In this document: positions 32,226-42,424 of the stretch, piece after piece
How the letters are laid out: each line of letters opens with the position of its first letter
Numbering within the stretch: position 1 is the first letter of the stretch
Assembly: GCF_007828215.1 (NCBI RefSeq)
Contig: NZ_VIUE01000001.1
Span: 310,001 to 374,000 of the forward strand
Direction of reading: 5' to 3'
DNA length: 64,000 nucleotides
Source of the DNA: Pseudomonas sp. SJZ074
Lineage (GTDB): Bacteria; Pseudomonadota; Gammaproteobacteria; Pseudomonadales; Pseudomonadaceae
Position numbers and translations under genes: made by a program
Notes under the pieces: generated by a model
Databases searched by the model: none
What the model was told of the DNA's origin: nothing
The model's input: the letters and a program-made list of their open reading frames with translations, nothing else

Positions 32226-35072
32226 ATGGATAAGACCTACCAGCCGCACGCCATTGAAACTTCCTGGTACAACACCTGGGAGTCCGAGAATTATTTCGCT
32301 CCGCAAGGCGCGGGCGATTCCTACACCATCATGATCCCGCCGCCGAACGTCACCGGCAGCCTGCACATGGGCCACGGCTTCAATAACGCGATCATGGACG
32401 CCCTGATCCGTTTTCGTCGCATGCAGGGGCGCAACACCCTGTGGCAGCCGGGCACCGACCATGCCGGTATCGCCACGCAAATGCTGGTGGAGCGCCGCCT
32501 CGAAGCCCAGGGCCAGAATCGCCACGACCTGGGTCGCGAGAAATTTCTCGAGAAAGTCTGGGAATGGAAAGACGAGTCCGGTGGCAACATTAGCCGTCAG
32601 ATCCGTCGCCTCGGCTCCTCCGTGGACTGGAGCCGCGAGCGCTTCACCATGGACGACGGCCTCTCGGAAGCGGTGAAGGAAGCTTTCGTGCGCCTGCACG
32701 AGGACGGGCTGATCTATCGCGGCAAGCGCCTGGTCAACTGGGACACCAAGCTGCACACCGCCATCTCCGACCTCGAAGTGGAAAACCACGACGAGAAAGG
32801 TTTCCTGTGGAACCTGAAATACCCATTGGCCGATGGCGCCAAGACCGCCGAAGGCAAGGATTACCTGATCGTCGCCACCACCCGTCCGGAAACCATGCTG
32901 GGCGACTCGGCCGTGGCGGTAAACCCGAACGACGAGCGCTACAAGGCCCTGATCGGCAAGTTCGTGGAACTGCCGCTGGTCGGCCGCCGCATCCCGATCA
33001 TCGGTGACGATTACTGCGACCCTGAATTCGGCACCGGCTGCGTGAAAATCACCCCGGCCCACGATTTCAACGACTACGAAGTCGGCAAGCGCCACAACCT
33101 GCCGCTGCTGAACATCTTCGACAAGAACGCCAACGTCTTGCCGGCCGCCCAGGTGTTCAACCTCGACGGCACCCTGAACGAAAGCATCGACGGCAAGATC
33201 CCGGCCGAATACGCCGGGCTCGACCGCTTCGAAGCGCGCAAGCAGATCGTCGCGGCGTTCGACGCGGCCGGGCTGCTGGTCAGCGTCGACGATCACGGCC
33301 TGAAAGTCCCGAAAGGCGACCGCTCCGGTACCATCATCGAGCCGTGGCTGACCGACCAGTGGTACGTGTCCACCAAGCCGTTGGCCGAGCCGGCGATTGC
33401 TGCCGTGGAAGACGGTCGCATCCAGTTCGTGCCCAAGCAATACGAAAACATGTACTTCTCGTGGATGCGCGATATCCAGGATTGGTGCATCAGCCGCCAG
33501 CTATGGTGGGGCCATCGCATTCCTGCCTGGTACGACGAGTCGGGCAAGGTCTACGTCGGTCGCGATGAAGCCGAAGTCCGCGCCAAGCACAACCTCGGCC
33601 CGGGCGTTGCACTGCAGCAGGATAACGACGTCCTCGACACCTGGTTCAGCTCTGGCCTGTGGACGTTCTCGACCCTGGGTTGGCCGCAGCAGACCGAATT
33701 CCTGAAGAAATTCCACTCCACCGATGTACTGGTTACCGGCTTCGACATCATTTTCTTCTGGGTCGCCCGGATGATCATGCTGACCATGCACCTGGTGAAG
33801 AACGAGGACGGCACGCCGCAGGTCCCGTTCAAGACCGTCTACGTCCATGGCCTGGTACGCGATGGCCAGGGCCAGAAGATGTCCAAGTCCAAGGGCAACG
33901 TCCTCGACCCGCTGGACATCATCGACGGCATCGACCTGGAAACCCTGGTGCAGAAACGCACCTCCGGGCTGATGCAGCCGAAACTGGCGAAGAAGATCGA
34001 GAAGGCCACCCGCGAAGAATTCGCCGATGGCATCGCCAGCTACGGCACCGACGCCCTGCGCTTCACCTTCTGCTCCCTGGCGTCCACCGGTCGTGACATC
34101 AAGTTCGACATGGGCCGCGTCGAAGGCTACCGCAACTTCTGCAACAAGATCTGGAACGCCGCGCGCTATGTGCTGGACAAAGGCGAAGACTGCGGCCAGA
34201 ACGGCGAAGCCTATGAGCTGACCCTGGCTGACCGCTGGATCATTTCGCAACTGCAACGCACCGAAGCCGAAGTGACCCGCCAACTGGACCAGTTCCGTTT
34301 CGACCTGGCCGCACAAGCCTTGTACGAGTTCATCTGGAACCAGTATTGCGACTGGTATCTGGAACTGTCCAAACCCGTGCTGTGGGACGAAAATGCACCA
34401 GCCGAACGCCAGCGCGGCACCCGTCGCACCTTGGTGCGCGTGCTGGAAGTGGCGTTGCGCCTGGCGCATCCGTTCATGCCGTTCATCACCGAGGAAATCT
34501 GGCAGCGCATCGCGCCACTGGCAGGCGCCCAAGGCAAGACGATCATGCTGCAACCGTGGCCGGTGGCCAACGAAAGCCGCATCGATCCGGCGGCCGAAGA
34601 CGACATCGAGTGGCTCAAGACCTTCATGCTCGGCCTGCGCAACATCCGCGCCGAGATGAACATCGGCCCGGGCAAGCCGCTGACCCTGTTCCTGAAGAAC
34701 GCCAGCGCCGAAGACCTGCGCCGCCTCAACGAAAACGAAGCGCTGCTCAAGAAGCTGGCCAAGCTTGAATCGGTGACGGTCCTGGCTGCCGGCGAAGAAG
34801 CGCCGTTGTCGGCCACCGCCCTGGTGGGCGAGATGGAAGTACTGGTGCCGATGGCCGGCCTGATCGACAAGGCCGCCGAACTGGCGCGCCTGGACAAGGA
34901 AATCCTGCGCTTGAAAGGAGAAGTCCAGCGGGTTGGTGGCAAGCTGTCCAACGCCGGCTTCGTCGACAAGGCCCCGGCCGACGTCATCGAGAAGGAACGG
35001 GCCAAACTGGCCGAGGCGGAACAGGCCTTGGGCAAGCTGGCCGAGCAACATGCGCGGATTGCCAGTTTGTAA
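32226..35072 (+). CDS. valS: Valyl-tRNA synthetase
   Basis: A 948-residue class I aminoacyl-tRNA synthetase that charges tRNA-Val. Class I signatures are clear: the HIGH-type motif [11 protein letters not shown] near residue 40 and the KMSKS motif G-Q-K-M-S-K-S-K-G near 551. Between them is the CP1 editing domain (about 190-345). The C-terminal coiled coil (about 880-948: [11 protein letters not shown]...) is typical of ValRS. It is followed by a strong terminator. Confidence 0.97.
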   Translation: MDKTYQPHAIETSWYNTWESENYFAPQGAGDSYTIMIPPPNVTGSLHMGHGFNNAIMDALIRFRRMQGRNTLWQPGTDHAGIATQMLVERRLEAQGQNRHDLGREKFLEKVWEWKDESGGNISRQIRRLGSSVDWSRERFTMDDGLSEAVKEAFVRLHEDGLIYRGKRLVNWDTKLHTAISDLEVENHDEKGFLWNLKYPLADGAKTAEGKDYLIVATTRPETMLGDSAVAVNPNDERYKALIGKFVELPLVGRRIPIIGDDYCDPEFGTGCVKITPAHDFNDYEVGKRHNLPLLNIFDKNANVLPAAQVFNLDGTLNESIDGKIPAEYAGLDRFEARKQIVAAFDAAGLLVSVDDHGLKVPKGDRSGTIIEPWLTDQWYVSTKPLAEPAIAAVEDGRIQFVPKQYENMYFSWMRDIQDWCISRQLWWGHRIPAWYDESGKVYVGRDEAEVRAKHNLGPGVALQQDNDVLDTWFSSGLWTFSTLGWPQQTEFLKKFHSTDVLVTGFDIIFFWVARMIMLTMHLVKNEDGTPQVPFKTVYVHGLVRDGQGQKMSKSKGNVLDPLDIIDGIDLETLVQKRTSGLMQPKLAKKIEKATREEFADGIASYGTDALRFTFCSLASTGRDIKFDMGRVEGYRNFCNKIWNAARYVLDKGEDCGQNGEAYELTLADRWIISQLQRTEAEVTRQLDQFRFDLAAQALYEFIWNQYCDWYLELSKPVLWDENAPAERQRGTRRTLVRVLEVALRLAHPFMPFITEEIWQRIAPLAGAQGKTIMLQPWPVANESRIDPAAEDDIEWLKTFMLGLRNIRAEMNIGPGKPLTLFLKNASAEDLRRLNENEALLKKLAKLESVTVLAAGEEAPLSATALVGEMEVLVPMAGLIDKAAELARLDKEILRLKGEVQRVGGKLSNAGFVDKAPADVIEKERAKLAEAEQALGKLAEQHARIASL

Positions 35073-35090
35073 CGGCAAGCTGCAATGAAC

Positions 35091-35121
35091 GAAGGAGGCC
35101 CTGGTGGCCTCCTTCTTTGTC
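35091..35121 (+). terminator. valS terminator
   Basis: Perfect 10-bp stem GAAGGAGGCC/GGCCTCCTTC with loop CTGGT, followed by TTTGTCTT, 19 nt after the valS stop. Confidence 0.88.
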
Positions 35122-35153
35122 TTGCCACTTTCTCCTGAGCACTGGAAATCTCC

Positions 35154-35243
35154 TGTGGGAGCGGGCTTGCTCGCGAAGACGGTGGGTCAGCTAACCAACG
35201 AGCTGACTGATCCACCGCCTTCGCGAGCAAGCCCGCTCCCACA
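35154..35243. repeat. REP doublet between valS and rlmF
   Basis: Inverted TGTGGGAGCGGGCTTGCTCG copies at both ends of a 90-bp unit. Confidence 0.92.
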
Positions 35244-35326
35244 TTTGTCCAGCGCAAGCCTCAAAAGCAGGCAGGATGTGGGACAATGCCCGCCACTTTT
35301 TGAGCCAGCCCCGAATCGACCCGCCC

Positions 35327-36352
35327 ATGACCGCGCCCCGCCCCCCCAGACCCGCACGCCCGAAGCCCAAGCCTGCCACCGAAACCAAGGCCGCCGTGCC
35401 CCGTGAAAAAGCCAGCCTGCACCCGCGCAATCGCCATCAGGGCCATTACGACTTCCCGGCCTTGATCAAGGGCACGCCGGAACTGGCCAGGTTCGTGATC
35501 ATCAACCCCTACGGCAAGGAAAGCATCGACTTTGCCAGCCCCGAGGCCGTGCGGGTATTCAACCGGGCGCTGCTCAAGTCTTTTTATGGCATTGCCCACT
35601 GGGACATTCCGGCCGACTACCTGTGTCCTCCGGTACCGGGTCGTGCGGACTATGTGCACTTCCTCGCCGACCTGCTCGCCAACCATAACGAAGGGGAAAT
35701 CCCTCGGGGCGCGGCGGTGAAGGTGCTGGATGTCGGCACCGGCGCCAACTGCGTGTATCCGCTGATCGGCTACAGCGACTACCGCTGGCACTTCCTGGGT
35801 TCGGAGATCGACCCGACGGCGATCGCCTCGGCCAAGACCATCGTCCAGGCCAATGGGTTGGCCAAGGCGATCCAACTGCGCCAGCAAACCAATCGCAAGA
35901 AGATCCTGCTGGGCCTGCTCGAAGAAGCCGAACGATTCGACCTGACGATGTGCAATCCGCCATTCCACGCGTCCCTGGAGGAGGCGACCCGCGGCAGCCA
36001 GCGTAAGTGGCGCGCCCTCGGCAAGGCCGATCCGAAACGCAAGTTGCCGGTCCTGAATTTCGGCGGTCAGGCCGCCGAGTTGTGGTGCGAGGGCGGAGAA
36101 GTCCGTTTCGTGACCCAACTGATCGGTGAAAGCGCGCAGTTGGCTCGGCAGGTCCTGTGGTTCAGCACCCTGGTGTCGAAGGTGTCGAACCTGCCAGCGA
36201 TTCAGGCCGCCCTGAAGAAGGCCGGCGCGGTGCACAGCGAAGTGGTGGAGATGTCCCAGGGACAAAAGCAGAGCCGTTTCGTGGCCTGGACCTTCCATAC
36301 CGAAGCCCAGCAGCAGGCCTGGCGTCAGGCGCGATGGGTTCGCAAGGACTGA
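35327..36352 (+). CDS. rlmF: 23S rRNA (adenine(1618)-N(6))-methyltransferase
   Basis: A 341-residue SAM-dependent methyltransferase modifying A1618 of 23S rRNA. After a basic, proline-rich tail (1-30) comes the family start [13 protein letters not shown]. The SAM-binding loop is V-L-D-V-G-T-G-A-N near 140. The catalytic N-P-P-F motif, used by N6-adenine enzymes, appears in M-C-N-P-P-F-H near 205. ATG 35327 is chosen; an in-frame ATG at 35276 is possible but adds atypical residues. The gene stands alone between the valS terminator and the hupN terminator. Confidence 0.92.
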   Translation: MTAPRPPRPARPKPKPATETKAAVPREKASLHPRNRHQGHYDFPALIKGTPELARFVIINPYGKESIDFASPEAVRVFNRALLKSFYGIAHWDIPADYLCPPVPGRADYVHFLADLLANHNEGEIPRGAAVKVLDVGTGANCVYPLIGYSDYRWHFLGSEIDPTAIASAKTIVQANGLAKAIQLRQQTNRKKILLGLLEEAERFDLTMCNPPFHASLEEATRGSQRKWRALGKADPKRKLPVLNFGGQAAELWCEGGEVRFVTQLIGESAQLARQVLWFSTLVSKVSNLPAIQAALKKAGAVHSEVVEMSQGQKQSRFVAWTFHTEAQQQAWRQARWVRKD

Positions 36353-36387
36353 ACGGGCCGCATTACGCCGACCACTTTATTCAGGAC

Positions 36388-36430
36388 AACAAAAAACCGT
36401 GCCCGGACTGCTCCGCTGCACGGTTTCTTT
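36388..36430 (-). terminator. Terminator between rlmF and hupN
   Basis: Stem AAACCGTGC/GCACGGTTT (36394-36402 with 36418-36426). On the minus strand it is followed by TTTTGTTG, fitting termination of hupN. It may also act on rlmF transcripts. Confidence 0.8.
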
Positions 36431-36438
36431 AAAGCGTC

Positions 36439-36723
36439 TTACTTGGCGTTGATCGAATCGACCAGGACTTTGGCCGGAACCAGCTTGACGACTTTCTTTG
36501 CAGCGATTTCGATTGCAGCGCCAGTCGAAGGGTTGCGGCCGGTACGGGCAGGACGCTCGGTGACTTTCAGCTTGCCAACGCCTGGCAGAGTGAGTTCGCC
36601 GCCGTTTTCCAGCTGATCGGCAACGATTTGGCCCAGTTGGTCCAACAGTGCACGCACGGTGGTTTTCGACGCGTCTGCAGCGTCAGCCAAATCAGTGATC
36701 AGTTGGTCTTTAGTAAGAGCCAT
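36439..36723 (-). CDS. hupN: HU-family DNA-binding protein HupN
   Basis: A 94-residue histone-like protein that bends DNA as a dimer. The HU/IHF fold is clear: M-A-L-T-K-D-Q-L-I-T-D-L, the arm motif G-R-N-P-S-T-G near residue 62, and the C-terminal helix V-V-K-L-V-P-A-K-V-L. The position between rlmF/valS and yejK corresponds to the third HU gene of P. putida (hupN), which is why that symbol is used. ATG 36723 has AAGGAA about 8 nt upstream. The upstream in-frame extension to 36885 is not credible. Confidence 0.88.
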   Translation of the reverse strand: MALTKDQLITDLADAADASKTTVRALLDQLGQIVADQLENGGELTLPGVGKLKVTERPARTGRNPSTGAAIEIAAKKVVKLVPAKVLVDSINAK

Positions 36724-37119
36724 GTAGTGTTCCTTCCCTATCAAATTCATATGGATTGCAGAGTGCAGTGTCAGCCATCGAGCCCGATCTCCTCGGATCG
36801 GACACCCTCGGTCATCACCACGACGGGTCGGGGTAATAGATGCCGAAATCCGGGTTTGGTTCGACCTGACAAATGCTGAATGCATGCTTAACGCAGTGCC
36901 TTCGCGTAAGACCGGGCAAAACTAGCACAACGCCTGGGAAATATCCGCCCTTAGCTACCCATTTGGTCAGCTTTATTGCGCTAAATCGGTAAAAAAATGC
37001 ATATGGACTGTCGGACGGCTCCGAAATCCCCTTCGCAGCGCTCCAAAACCAGTGATTGCGGTACACTGGGCGCTTTTCGGGGGAGCGTGCCCTCCTCCCT
37101 TTCATCAGCCGAGAAGCCC
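36724..37119. other. Divergent hupN-yejK promoter region
   Basis: A 396-bp gene-free stretch between divergent genes. A reasonable -10 box, TACACT, lies near 37062-37068 for yejK. A small GATC-centred inverted repeat (CCGATCTCCTCGGATCGG) lies at about 36784-36801 on the hupN side. I see no open frame or RNA gene with support. Confidence 0.5.
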
Positions 37120-38124
37120 ATGCCGATCCGTCATTGCATCGTCCACCTGATCGACAAAAAACCCGACGGCACCCCTGCTGTGCTCCATGCCCGGGACTCC
37201 GAACTGGCAGAGTCCACGGCCATCGAAAACATGCTTGCCGACCTCAACGAAAGCTACAACGCCAAACAAGGCAAGGCCTGGGGTTTTTTCCACGCCGAGT
37301 CCGGTGCACATCCGTTCAGCGGCTGGCTGAAGGAATACCTGGACGGCGGCAAGGATTTCACTGCGTTCAGTCGCGTGGCCGTGGAACACCTGCAGAAGCT
37401 GATGGAAGAGTCCAACCTGTCGGTGGGTGGCCACGTCCTGTTCGCCCACTATCAACAGGGCATGACCGACTACCTGGCCATCGCCCTGCTACACCACAGT
37501 GAAGGCGTGGCGGTCACCGATGAACTGGACGTCACCCCGTCCCGTCACCTGGACCTGGGCCAGTTGCACCTGGCGGCGCGGATCAACGTGTCGGAGTGGC
37601 AGAACAATAAACAGTCCAAGCAGTACATTTCCTTCATCAAGGGCAAGAACGGCAAGAAGGTCTCGGAATACTTCCGCGACTTCATCGGCTGCCAGGAGGG
37701 TGTCGACGGCCCCGGCGAAACCCGCACGCTGCTCAAGGCCTTCAGCGACTTCGTCGAAAGCGAAGACCTGCCGGAAGACGACGCCCGGGAAAAGACCAAG
37801 ACCCTGGTGGATTACGCCAGCAGCCAGGCCAAGCTCGGCGAACCCATGGGCCTGGAGGAATTGTCCGAGTTGATCGACGAAGACCGCCCGAAAGCCTTCT
37901 ACGATCACATCCGCAACAAGGACTATGGCCTGTCACCGGAAATTCCGGCGGATAAACGCACCCTCAACCAGTTCCGCCGCTTCACCGGCCGGGCCGAGGG
38001 GTTATCCATCAGCTTCGAGGCGCACCTGCTGGGCTCGAAGATCGAGTATGACGAAGAGGCCGGTACGTTGATCATCAAGGGGTTGCCGACGTCGTTGACG
38101 GACCAGTTGAAACGAAGAAATTGA
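37120..38124 (+). CDS. yejK: Nucleoid-associated protein YejK
   Basis: A 334-residue member of the NdpA/YejK family of nucleoid-associated proteins, found with the chromosome in gamma-proteobacteria. Family features: [10 protein letters not shown] at the start, [10 protein letters not shown] near 108, Y-I-S-F-I-K-G-K near 168, and F-I-G-C-Q-E near 188. ATG 37120 gives the usual length. It is divergent from hupN, so two nucleoid proteins share one intergenic region. Confidence 0.93.
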   Translation: MPIRHCIVHLIDKKPDGTPAVLHARDSELAESTAIENMLADLNESYNAKQGKAWGFFHAESGAHPFSGWLKEYLDGGKDFTAFSRVAVEHLQKLMEESNLSVGGHVLFAHYQQGMTDYLAIALLHHSEGVAVTDELDVTPSRHLDLGQLHLAARINVSEWQNNKQSKQYISFIKGKNGKKVSEYFRDFIGCQEGVDGPGETRTLLKAFSDFVESEDLPEDDAREKTKTLVDYASSQAKLGEPMGLEELSELIDEDRPKAFYDHIRNKDYGLSPEIPADKRTLNQFRRFTGRAEGLSISFEAHLLGSKIEYDEEAGTLIIKGLPTSLTDQLKRRN

Positions 38125-38330
38125 CGAACCGGGCGACCTGATGCCAGTCAGCCAAGCCAAAAAGCGGTGAGGGTAAACTTTGCTCCCACCGTTGTTTGAC
38201 CACCGGTCAGGACTGTCAACCTCTACAGTAGCGACCTCCATAGAAAATCCATTTCATTCAATAGCACCTCGGTGGAAGCACCCGCCGAGGCCGTCTTCTG
38301 CCAGACAGAACTCAGATGGAGCCTATGGAA

Positions 38331-38582
38331 ATGAACCCCATTCACCGGTTTATCAGAATCACCGGCCCAGGCCTGGTAGTTTTACTCATTGGGACTTACA
38401 CCGGTTTCGCTTCTGCCGCGACCTACACGTGTGAGTACTACTCCTCGCCGAACAACGTTCGCATGAAAACCATCACCGTCAATGCAACCAGCACCAGCGA
38501 CGCGTTGGCACAAGCCAAAGCCAGCTTTCAGAGAGAAAGTTTTTATAACGCCCAGCAAAACTTGATTCTTTGCAATCCTTAA
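38331..38582 (+). CDS. Small secreted protein of unknown family
   Basis: An 83-residue protein with a clear signal peptide: basic start (M-N-P-I-H-R-F-I-R), hydrophobic core (L-V-V-L-L-I-G-T-Y) and cleavage near A-S-A/A-T-Y. The mature part is about 54 residues with two cysteines, one near each end (T-C-E-Y-Y and L-C-N-P), likely forming a disulfide. ATG 38331 is favoured because GGAG lies 9 nt upstream. In-frame ATGs at 38316 and 38325 are alternatives. I do not recognise a family. A GC-rich hairpin follows. Confidence 0.65.
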   Translation: MNPIHRFIRITGPGLVVLLIGTYTGFASAATYTCEYYSSPNNVRMKTITVNATSTSDALAQAKASFQRESFYNAQQNLILCNP

Positions 38583-38608
38583 CGGACCCGCGTCCCGTTA
38601 AACCTGAA

Positions 38609-38636
38609 TCGCCGCCTGAGTAACATGAGGCGGCGA
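38609..38636. terminator. GC-rich hairpin between convergent genes
   Basis: Stem TCGCCGCCT/AGGCGGCGA with a 10-nt loop, between the stops of the small secreted protein and the GST gene. No T-tract follows, so terminator function is uncertain. Confidence 0.45.
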
Positions 38637-38657
38637 CACATTCGAATAAGCGCAGGG

Positions 38658-39596
38658 TTATGCAACCGACAGCTTGAAACCAAACCGCGGAAAGTGCACA
38701 TGCACCACCCCGCCGCGCTCGTCTTCTCGGCGCAGGATCAGCTCTTCGCGCCCGGCAAACAGCAACTCCCCCGCCACCGGATCGACACCATAGTCAGTCG
38801 CGGCTATGGTCACCTGCTGCCCCTCCTGTGCAAATCCGCTCGACTCATCGAATGACTCATCCGGCAACGCGGCCGGCGTAGCGTTGTTAGCCACGTCCAA
38901 CGCCTCTTCGGAGCTCATCGCGCTCGACGCACCATGGCCGAAAGCCAAGACCCGCGCCAGCCAGGCCGAGACGGCCGGATACGCGTCCACCAGCGCCGAC
39001 GTCACCGGTGTGCCCTTGAGAAACCACAATGGGTGAGCCATGGCGAAGTCGGCAATCGACGGCTCTCCCAGCAGGAAATCACCCTCTTCGCGCTGCAACT
39101 GCTGCTCGAGCCGCGCCATGATCGTCGGCCACTGATGCTTGGCCTGCTCGGCAGACAGGCGCGAGGCCGATCCACCGCTGAATAGGCCAGCGCGGTCAGC
39201 GATGAACGCCTTGATTGCCTCAGGCGACAACTTGGCGAAACGCACGGCCATCGACTCGGGCTGGAACACCAGGCTCACTGCATGCTGGAACACTACCGAA
39301 TCGGCCCAGGCCGCAAAGGCTGCCGCGATCATTTCCCGGCCCTCGGGAAACAAAGCCGGTGAAGCTTTTTCCTGTTCCAGTCGCCGGGCGATCAGGGCCG
39401 TGTCGCAATAGATGTCCGCGCCGATCTGCAACACCGGCGTCTTGCGATAGCCACCCGTCAACGCCGTCAGGTCGGGCTTGGGCATCATCGGCGGGATGTT
39501 GACCGAGCGCCAGGACAAGCCTTTGAAGCCCAGCAGCAGACGGGCTTTTTCGGCGAAGGGAGACGTCGGGTAATGATGAAGAATCAGCTCTGACAT
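38658..39596 (-). CDS. Glutathione S-transferase family protein
   Basis: A 312-residue protein. The N-terminal thioredoxin-like GST domain (about 1-80: L-I-L-H-H-Y-P-T-S-P-F-A-E-K-A-R, K-T-P-V-L-Q-I-G, C-D-T-A-L-I) is followed by a helical GST C-terminal domain (about 95-220). A C-terminal extension of about 80 residues with beta character follows, unusual for simple GSTs but known in one Pseudomonas subgroup. Substrate unknown. ATG 39596 (M-S-E-L-I-L-H-H-Y) is taken as start. Confidence 0.85.
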   Translation of the reverse strand: MSELILHHYPTSPFAEKARLLLGFKGLSWRSVNIPPMMPKPDLTALTGGYRKTPVLQIGADIYCDTALIARRLEQEKASPALFPEGREMIAAAFAAWADSVVFQHAVSLVFQPESMAVRFAKLSPEAIKAFIADRAGLFSGGSASRLSAEQAKHQWPTIMARLEQQLQREEGDFLLGEPSIADFAMAHPLWFLKGTPVTSALVDAYPAVSAWLARVLAFGHGASSAMSSEEALDVANNATPAALPDESFDESSGFAQEGQQVTIAATDYGVDPVAGELLFAGREELILRREDERGGVVHVHFPRFGFKLSVA

Positions 39597-39675
39597 GAGG
39601 TTTGCCAATGCAGGAAGGAAGTTCGCAAGCTTAGCGCGCCACGGCCAGACAGCCTACCCACCTGATGAGGGCTCA

Positions 39676-39999
39676 TCAGTGGGATGGATGATGCGGCGCG
39701 GCACTCGCTACCAGGCATTCCTTGGCACTTTTGCGCAGCTTTTTGATCAACCGCTCCTGACGCAGGGCTTCGCCCTTGTCACGGCAGGCTTCGGTATAGA
39801 CCAATGCCACCGCCGGGCTGGAGAGAAAGAAACGTGCGCCCTTGCCGCTCTGGTGCTTGGCGAAACGGCGCACCGGATCGTCGCTGATGCCACAGTACAA
39901 CGCGCCGTTGGCGGCCCGCACCAGGTAGACGAACCAGGGCTTGCCCGGTTCGGTCGCGGCCTCCACAGGCAGCTCGGGAGTGTTGTTGGCAGTCGTCAC
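39676..39999 (-). CDS. GIY-YIG nuclease family protein
   Basis: A 107-residue single-domain GIY-YIG protein of the YhbQ/UPF0213 type. The motif appears as W-F-V-Y-L-V-R, then L-Y-C-G-I-S near residue 35, [14 protein letters not shown] near 50, and the conserved glutamate in K-G-E-A-L-R-Q-E near 80. E. coli YhbQ-type proteins are structure-specific nucleases. GTG 39999 is the likely start, because it leaves a short N-terminal tail before the domain. The open frame upstream is antisense to the neighbouring gene. Confidence 0.85.
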   Translation of the reverse strand: MTTANNTPELPVEAATEPGKPWFVYLVRAANGALYCGISDDPVRRFAKHQSGKGARFFLSSPAVALVYTEACRDKGEALRQERLIKKLRKSAKECLVASAAPHHPSH

Positions 40000-40040
40000 G
40001 AAATGTTCAACAGACGCGTAGGAAGTAGGCCGCGATCTTA

Positions 40041-40511
40041 TCAGCGACTGGCCTGGAACGCCCGAAGCCCTTTGAGCGCCTGGGCCCTCACCGCATTGCG
40101 CACCAGCGGCGTCCAACCCAGCAGCAAACCCTTGGCACCCAAGGCCTGACGGGACCAGCGCCACAGATCGAAACTGTCGTGATGTTCACAGATCTTGCCA
40201 TCACGAAACACGAAGCGAGCCTGAATGTCGTTGACCACGACATTGCCGGTCTGGCTGAACAGGTAAGTCGCCACCCAATGCGCCCCACCGGAACGCTCAT
40301 CGCTGCGCACGTTATCGAAGGTCAGGGAAAAGTCCTTGGCGCGGGTGGTGAGCATGCGCCACATATCACCGGCATCACGCCCACGAAGCTCGCCGAATGC
40401 CGGGTCGCTGAAGACCACGTCGTCGGTGTAACAGGCGCTCATGGCTTCGGCATCCAGGCGTTGGAAGGCCTGGTAAAACCGGTTGATCAGGGCGGTGTGG
40501 GCATCACTCAT
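40041..40511 (-). CDS. SnoaL-like / NTF2-fold protein
   Basis: A 156-residue protein with the nuclear-transport-factor-2 fold: an N-terminal helix pair ([16 protein letters not shown]), then [17 protein letters not shown] and the curved sheet with [13 protein letters not shown]. Such proteins include SnoaL-type cyclases and isomerases, and many have no known activity. ATG 40511 starts the family sequence. It follows the transporter gene on the same strand after about 90 nt. Confidence 0.82.
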   Translation of the reverse strand: MSDAHTALINRFYQAFQRLDAEAMSACYTDDVVFSDPAFGELRGRDAGDMWRMLTTRAKDFSLTFDNVRSDERSGGAHWVATYLFSQTGNVVVNDIQARFVFRDGKICEHHDSFDLWRWSRQALGAKGLLLGWTPLVRNAVRAQALKGLRAFQASR

Positions 40512-40598
40512 GGACGAACTCCGAAAGCGTTTCAGTAGACTCGCCACAATAATCTGCCACTGGCGAGAACACTATCGTCATTCGCCATGAAAATAACA

Positions 40599-41903
40599 TC
40601 AGCGAAGGTCGGTGATTTTCTCGCTGCTGACGCCGACGTACAACGCCCGCCCTGCGCCGATACCAGCGATGATCGCGCCCAGGCCGATCAAGCCGAAGAT
40701 CCAGCCCAGGGCTTGCCATCCGCCGGTCCAGTCATGCACCACCCCCACTGCGAAAGGCCCGAGGGACGCCAGGGTATAACCGAAGCCCTGCGCCATGCTG
40801 GAGAGGTTCGCGGCCACATGGGCGTCTCGCGAACGCAGCACGATCAGCGTCAACGCCAGGCTGAACGTTGCGCCCTGCCCCAGTCCCAGCAGGATCGCCC
40901 AACCCCACAAACCTTCGAGGGGTGCGTAGAGGCAACCGAACAGCCCACCGAGGGTCATGACCATGACGATCACGATGGCCGGGCGCTGGTCCTGGCCACG
41001 GGTCGCCAGCCAGGGCGCCGCCAGGGAACTGATCAACTGCACGATAACCGAGCCCGACAGCACCAGGCCGGCCTGGGTCGGCGTCAGGCCACGGCCGATG
41101 AGGATCGATGGCAGCCAGCCGAACACGATGTAGGCCAGGGACGATTGCAGCCCCATGTACAGCGTCACTTGCCAGGCCAATGGATCGCGCAACAAACCGC
41201 GAACCCGATACGCCGCCTGGTGGGCACCTTGTTTCTGAGCGGTCTGCGGCAGCCAGAACACACTGGCCAACAATGCCGGAACCGCCCAGAAGCCAAGCCC
41301 CAGGGCCCAACTATGGTCCAGTTGTTCGCTCAACGGCACCGTTGCCCCGGCGGCCATCGCCGCGCCCAGGCACAGCGCCATGGTGTAGACCCCGGTCATG
41401 GTCCCGGCCTGCCGGGCGAAGTCACGCTTGACGATGCCCGGCAACAGCACGCCGATCACACCGATACTCGCACCGGCCAGGACGCTGCCGGCGAACAGGC
41501 CGACCTGGCCGAACGAACTGCGCAGCACAATCCCACCGGCAAGCGTCAACAAGATCCCCAGCACCACGCGCTCGGCGCCGAAACGCCGAGCCAGCACGGG
41601 CGCCAGTGGCGCGAACAGGCCAAGGCACAGCACCGGCAGCGTAGTCAGCAAACCCGCCTGGGCGGCGGACAAGCCGAGGCTTTTCGAAACCTCGCTGAGC
41701 AAAGGCGCCATGCTCGACAACGCCGGGCGCAGGTTCAACGCGACCAGGACCAACCCGAGCAACAGCAACCAGGGCCGACGCAGCAGCGGATGGGCTTGCT
41801 GAGCCTGTTCATCGTCGACTTCAGCGTCGATCAGCAATTCTTCGAGTTCGGCGGCACGCTTGGGCGCCGTCGACGAGGTGTGGTCAAGCAAATCGCGGGA
41901 CAT
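40599..41903 (-). CDS. CynX/NimT-type MFS transporter
   Basis: A 434-residue inner-membrane protein with about 12 predicted membrane segments beginning near residue 45, after a polar N-terminal tail (1-40). Patterns such as L-V-L-V-A-L-N-L-R-P-A-L-S-S and a symmetrical two-times-six layout fit the CynX/NimT branch of the major facilitator superfamily (cyanate, 2-nitroimidazole and related substrates). The substrate here is unknown. The gene appears monocistronic, with the NTF2-fold gene downstream. Confidence 0.85.
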   Translation of the reverse strand: MSRDLLDHTSSTAPKRAAELEELLIDAEVDDEQAQQAHPLLRRPWLLLLGLVLVALNLRPALSSMAPLLSEVSKSLGLSAAQAGLLTTLPVLCLGLFAPLAPVLARRFGAERVVLGILLTLAGGIVLRSSFGQVGLFAGSVLAGASIGVIGVLLPGIVKRDFARQAGTMTGVYTMALCLGAAMAAGATVPLSEQLDHSWALGLGFWAVPALLASVFWLPQTAQKQGAHQAAYRVRGLLRDPLAWQVTLYMGLQSSLAYIVFGWLPSILIGRGLTPTQAGLVLSGSVIVQLISSLAAPWLATRGQDQRPAIVIVMVMTLGGLFGCLYAPLEGLWGWAILLGLGQGATFSLALTLIVLRSRDAHVAANLSSMAQGFGYTLASLGPFAVGVVHDWTGGWQALGWIFGLIGLGAIIAGIGAGRALYVGVSSEKITDLR

Positions 41904-42143
41904 GGAGAACTCTGGGGCTTGGGGACAACGGAGCGGCGATCACCAGGAGGGAGCCACCGTTGCGGGCGTTGGACCGATCCAGCACCTGGCCGGCCAGCAC
42001 TGAAAAAACGAAGAAATATCAGACATGAGATTCGTTTTTTCATCCGATCAAGGGATCAATTTTCTGACATGTTAGTCAGGTTCCTCCGAGGGAACAAGGG
42101 CCTAGGGTTGGAGGGCAGGGAAAGAAACGTGATCTTCGATTAG

Positions 42144-42362
42144 AAAGAAGCAGTCAAGCTGCTGTCCGGTGGTGGGCACAATGCCTTTTCCCGCTATGAG
42201 CGAGGGGAAGCTTCCCCGCCTCAGCCGCTGCTCATGCTGATGCGCCTGCTGGATCGTCAGCCGCATCTGCTGGCCGAAATCCAGGTCCTGAACGAAGGCG
42301 CCGATCTGCGACAACTGCTGCTCGAACGTCACCCGGAACGCGAGACCATGCTGACGTCTTGA
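42144..42362 (+). pseudogene. Remnant of an MqsA-like helix-turn-helix antitoxin
   Basis: A 72-codon fragment beginning right after an in-frame TAG (42141-42143) and ending at TGA 42362. It reads K-E-A-V-K-L-L-S-G-G-G-H-N-A-F-S-R-Y-E-R, then G-E-A-S-P-P, then L-L-M-L-M-R-L-L-D-R. This is the C-terminal DNA-binding half of MqsA/YgiT-type antitoxins. The N-terminal zinc-binding half and the upstream toxin gene are absent. The TAG sits where a glutamine (CAG) is usual. I judge it a decayed gene. Confidence 0.7.
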
Positions 42363-42380
42363 GGCGAGAACGCAGCAAAA

Positions 42381-42410
42381 AAATAAACCCGGACAAGTCC
42401 GGGTTTATTT
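42381..42410 (-). terminator. aap operon terminator
   Basis: Perfect 14-bp stem AAATAAACCCGGAC/GTCCGGGTTTATTT with a 2-nt centre. A-rich sequence on the plus side gives a T-tract on the minus strand, 15 nt after the aapP stop. Confidence 0.93.
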
Positions 42411-42424
42411 TCACTACCTGGCGA

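Noticed and set aside
42102..42332. Minus-strand 76-codon open frame between the transporter and aapP
   Set aside because: It is the antisense of the recognisable antitoxin remnant on the plus strand.
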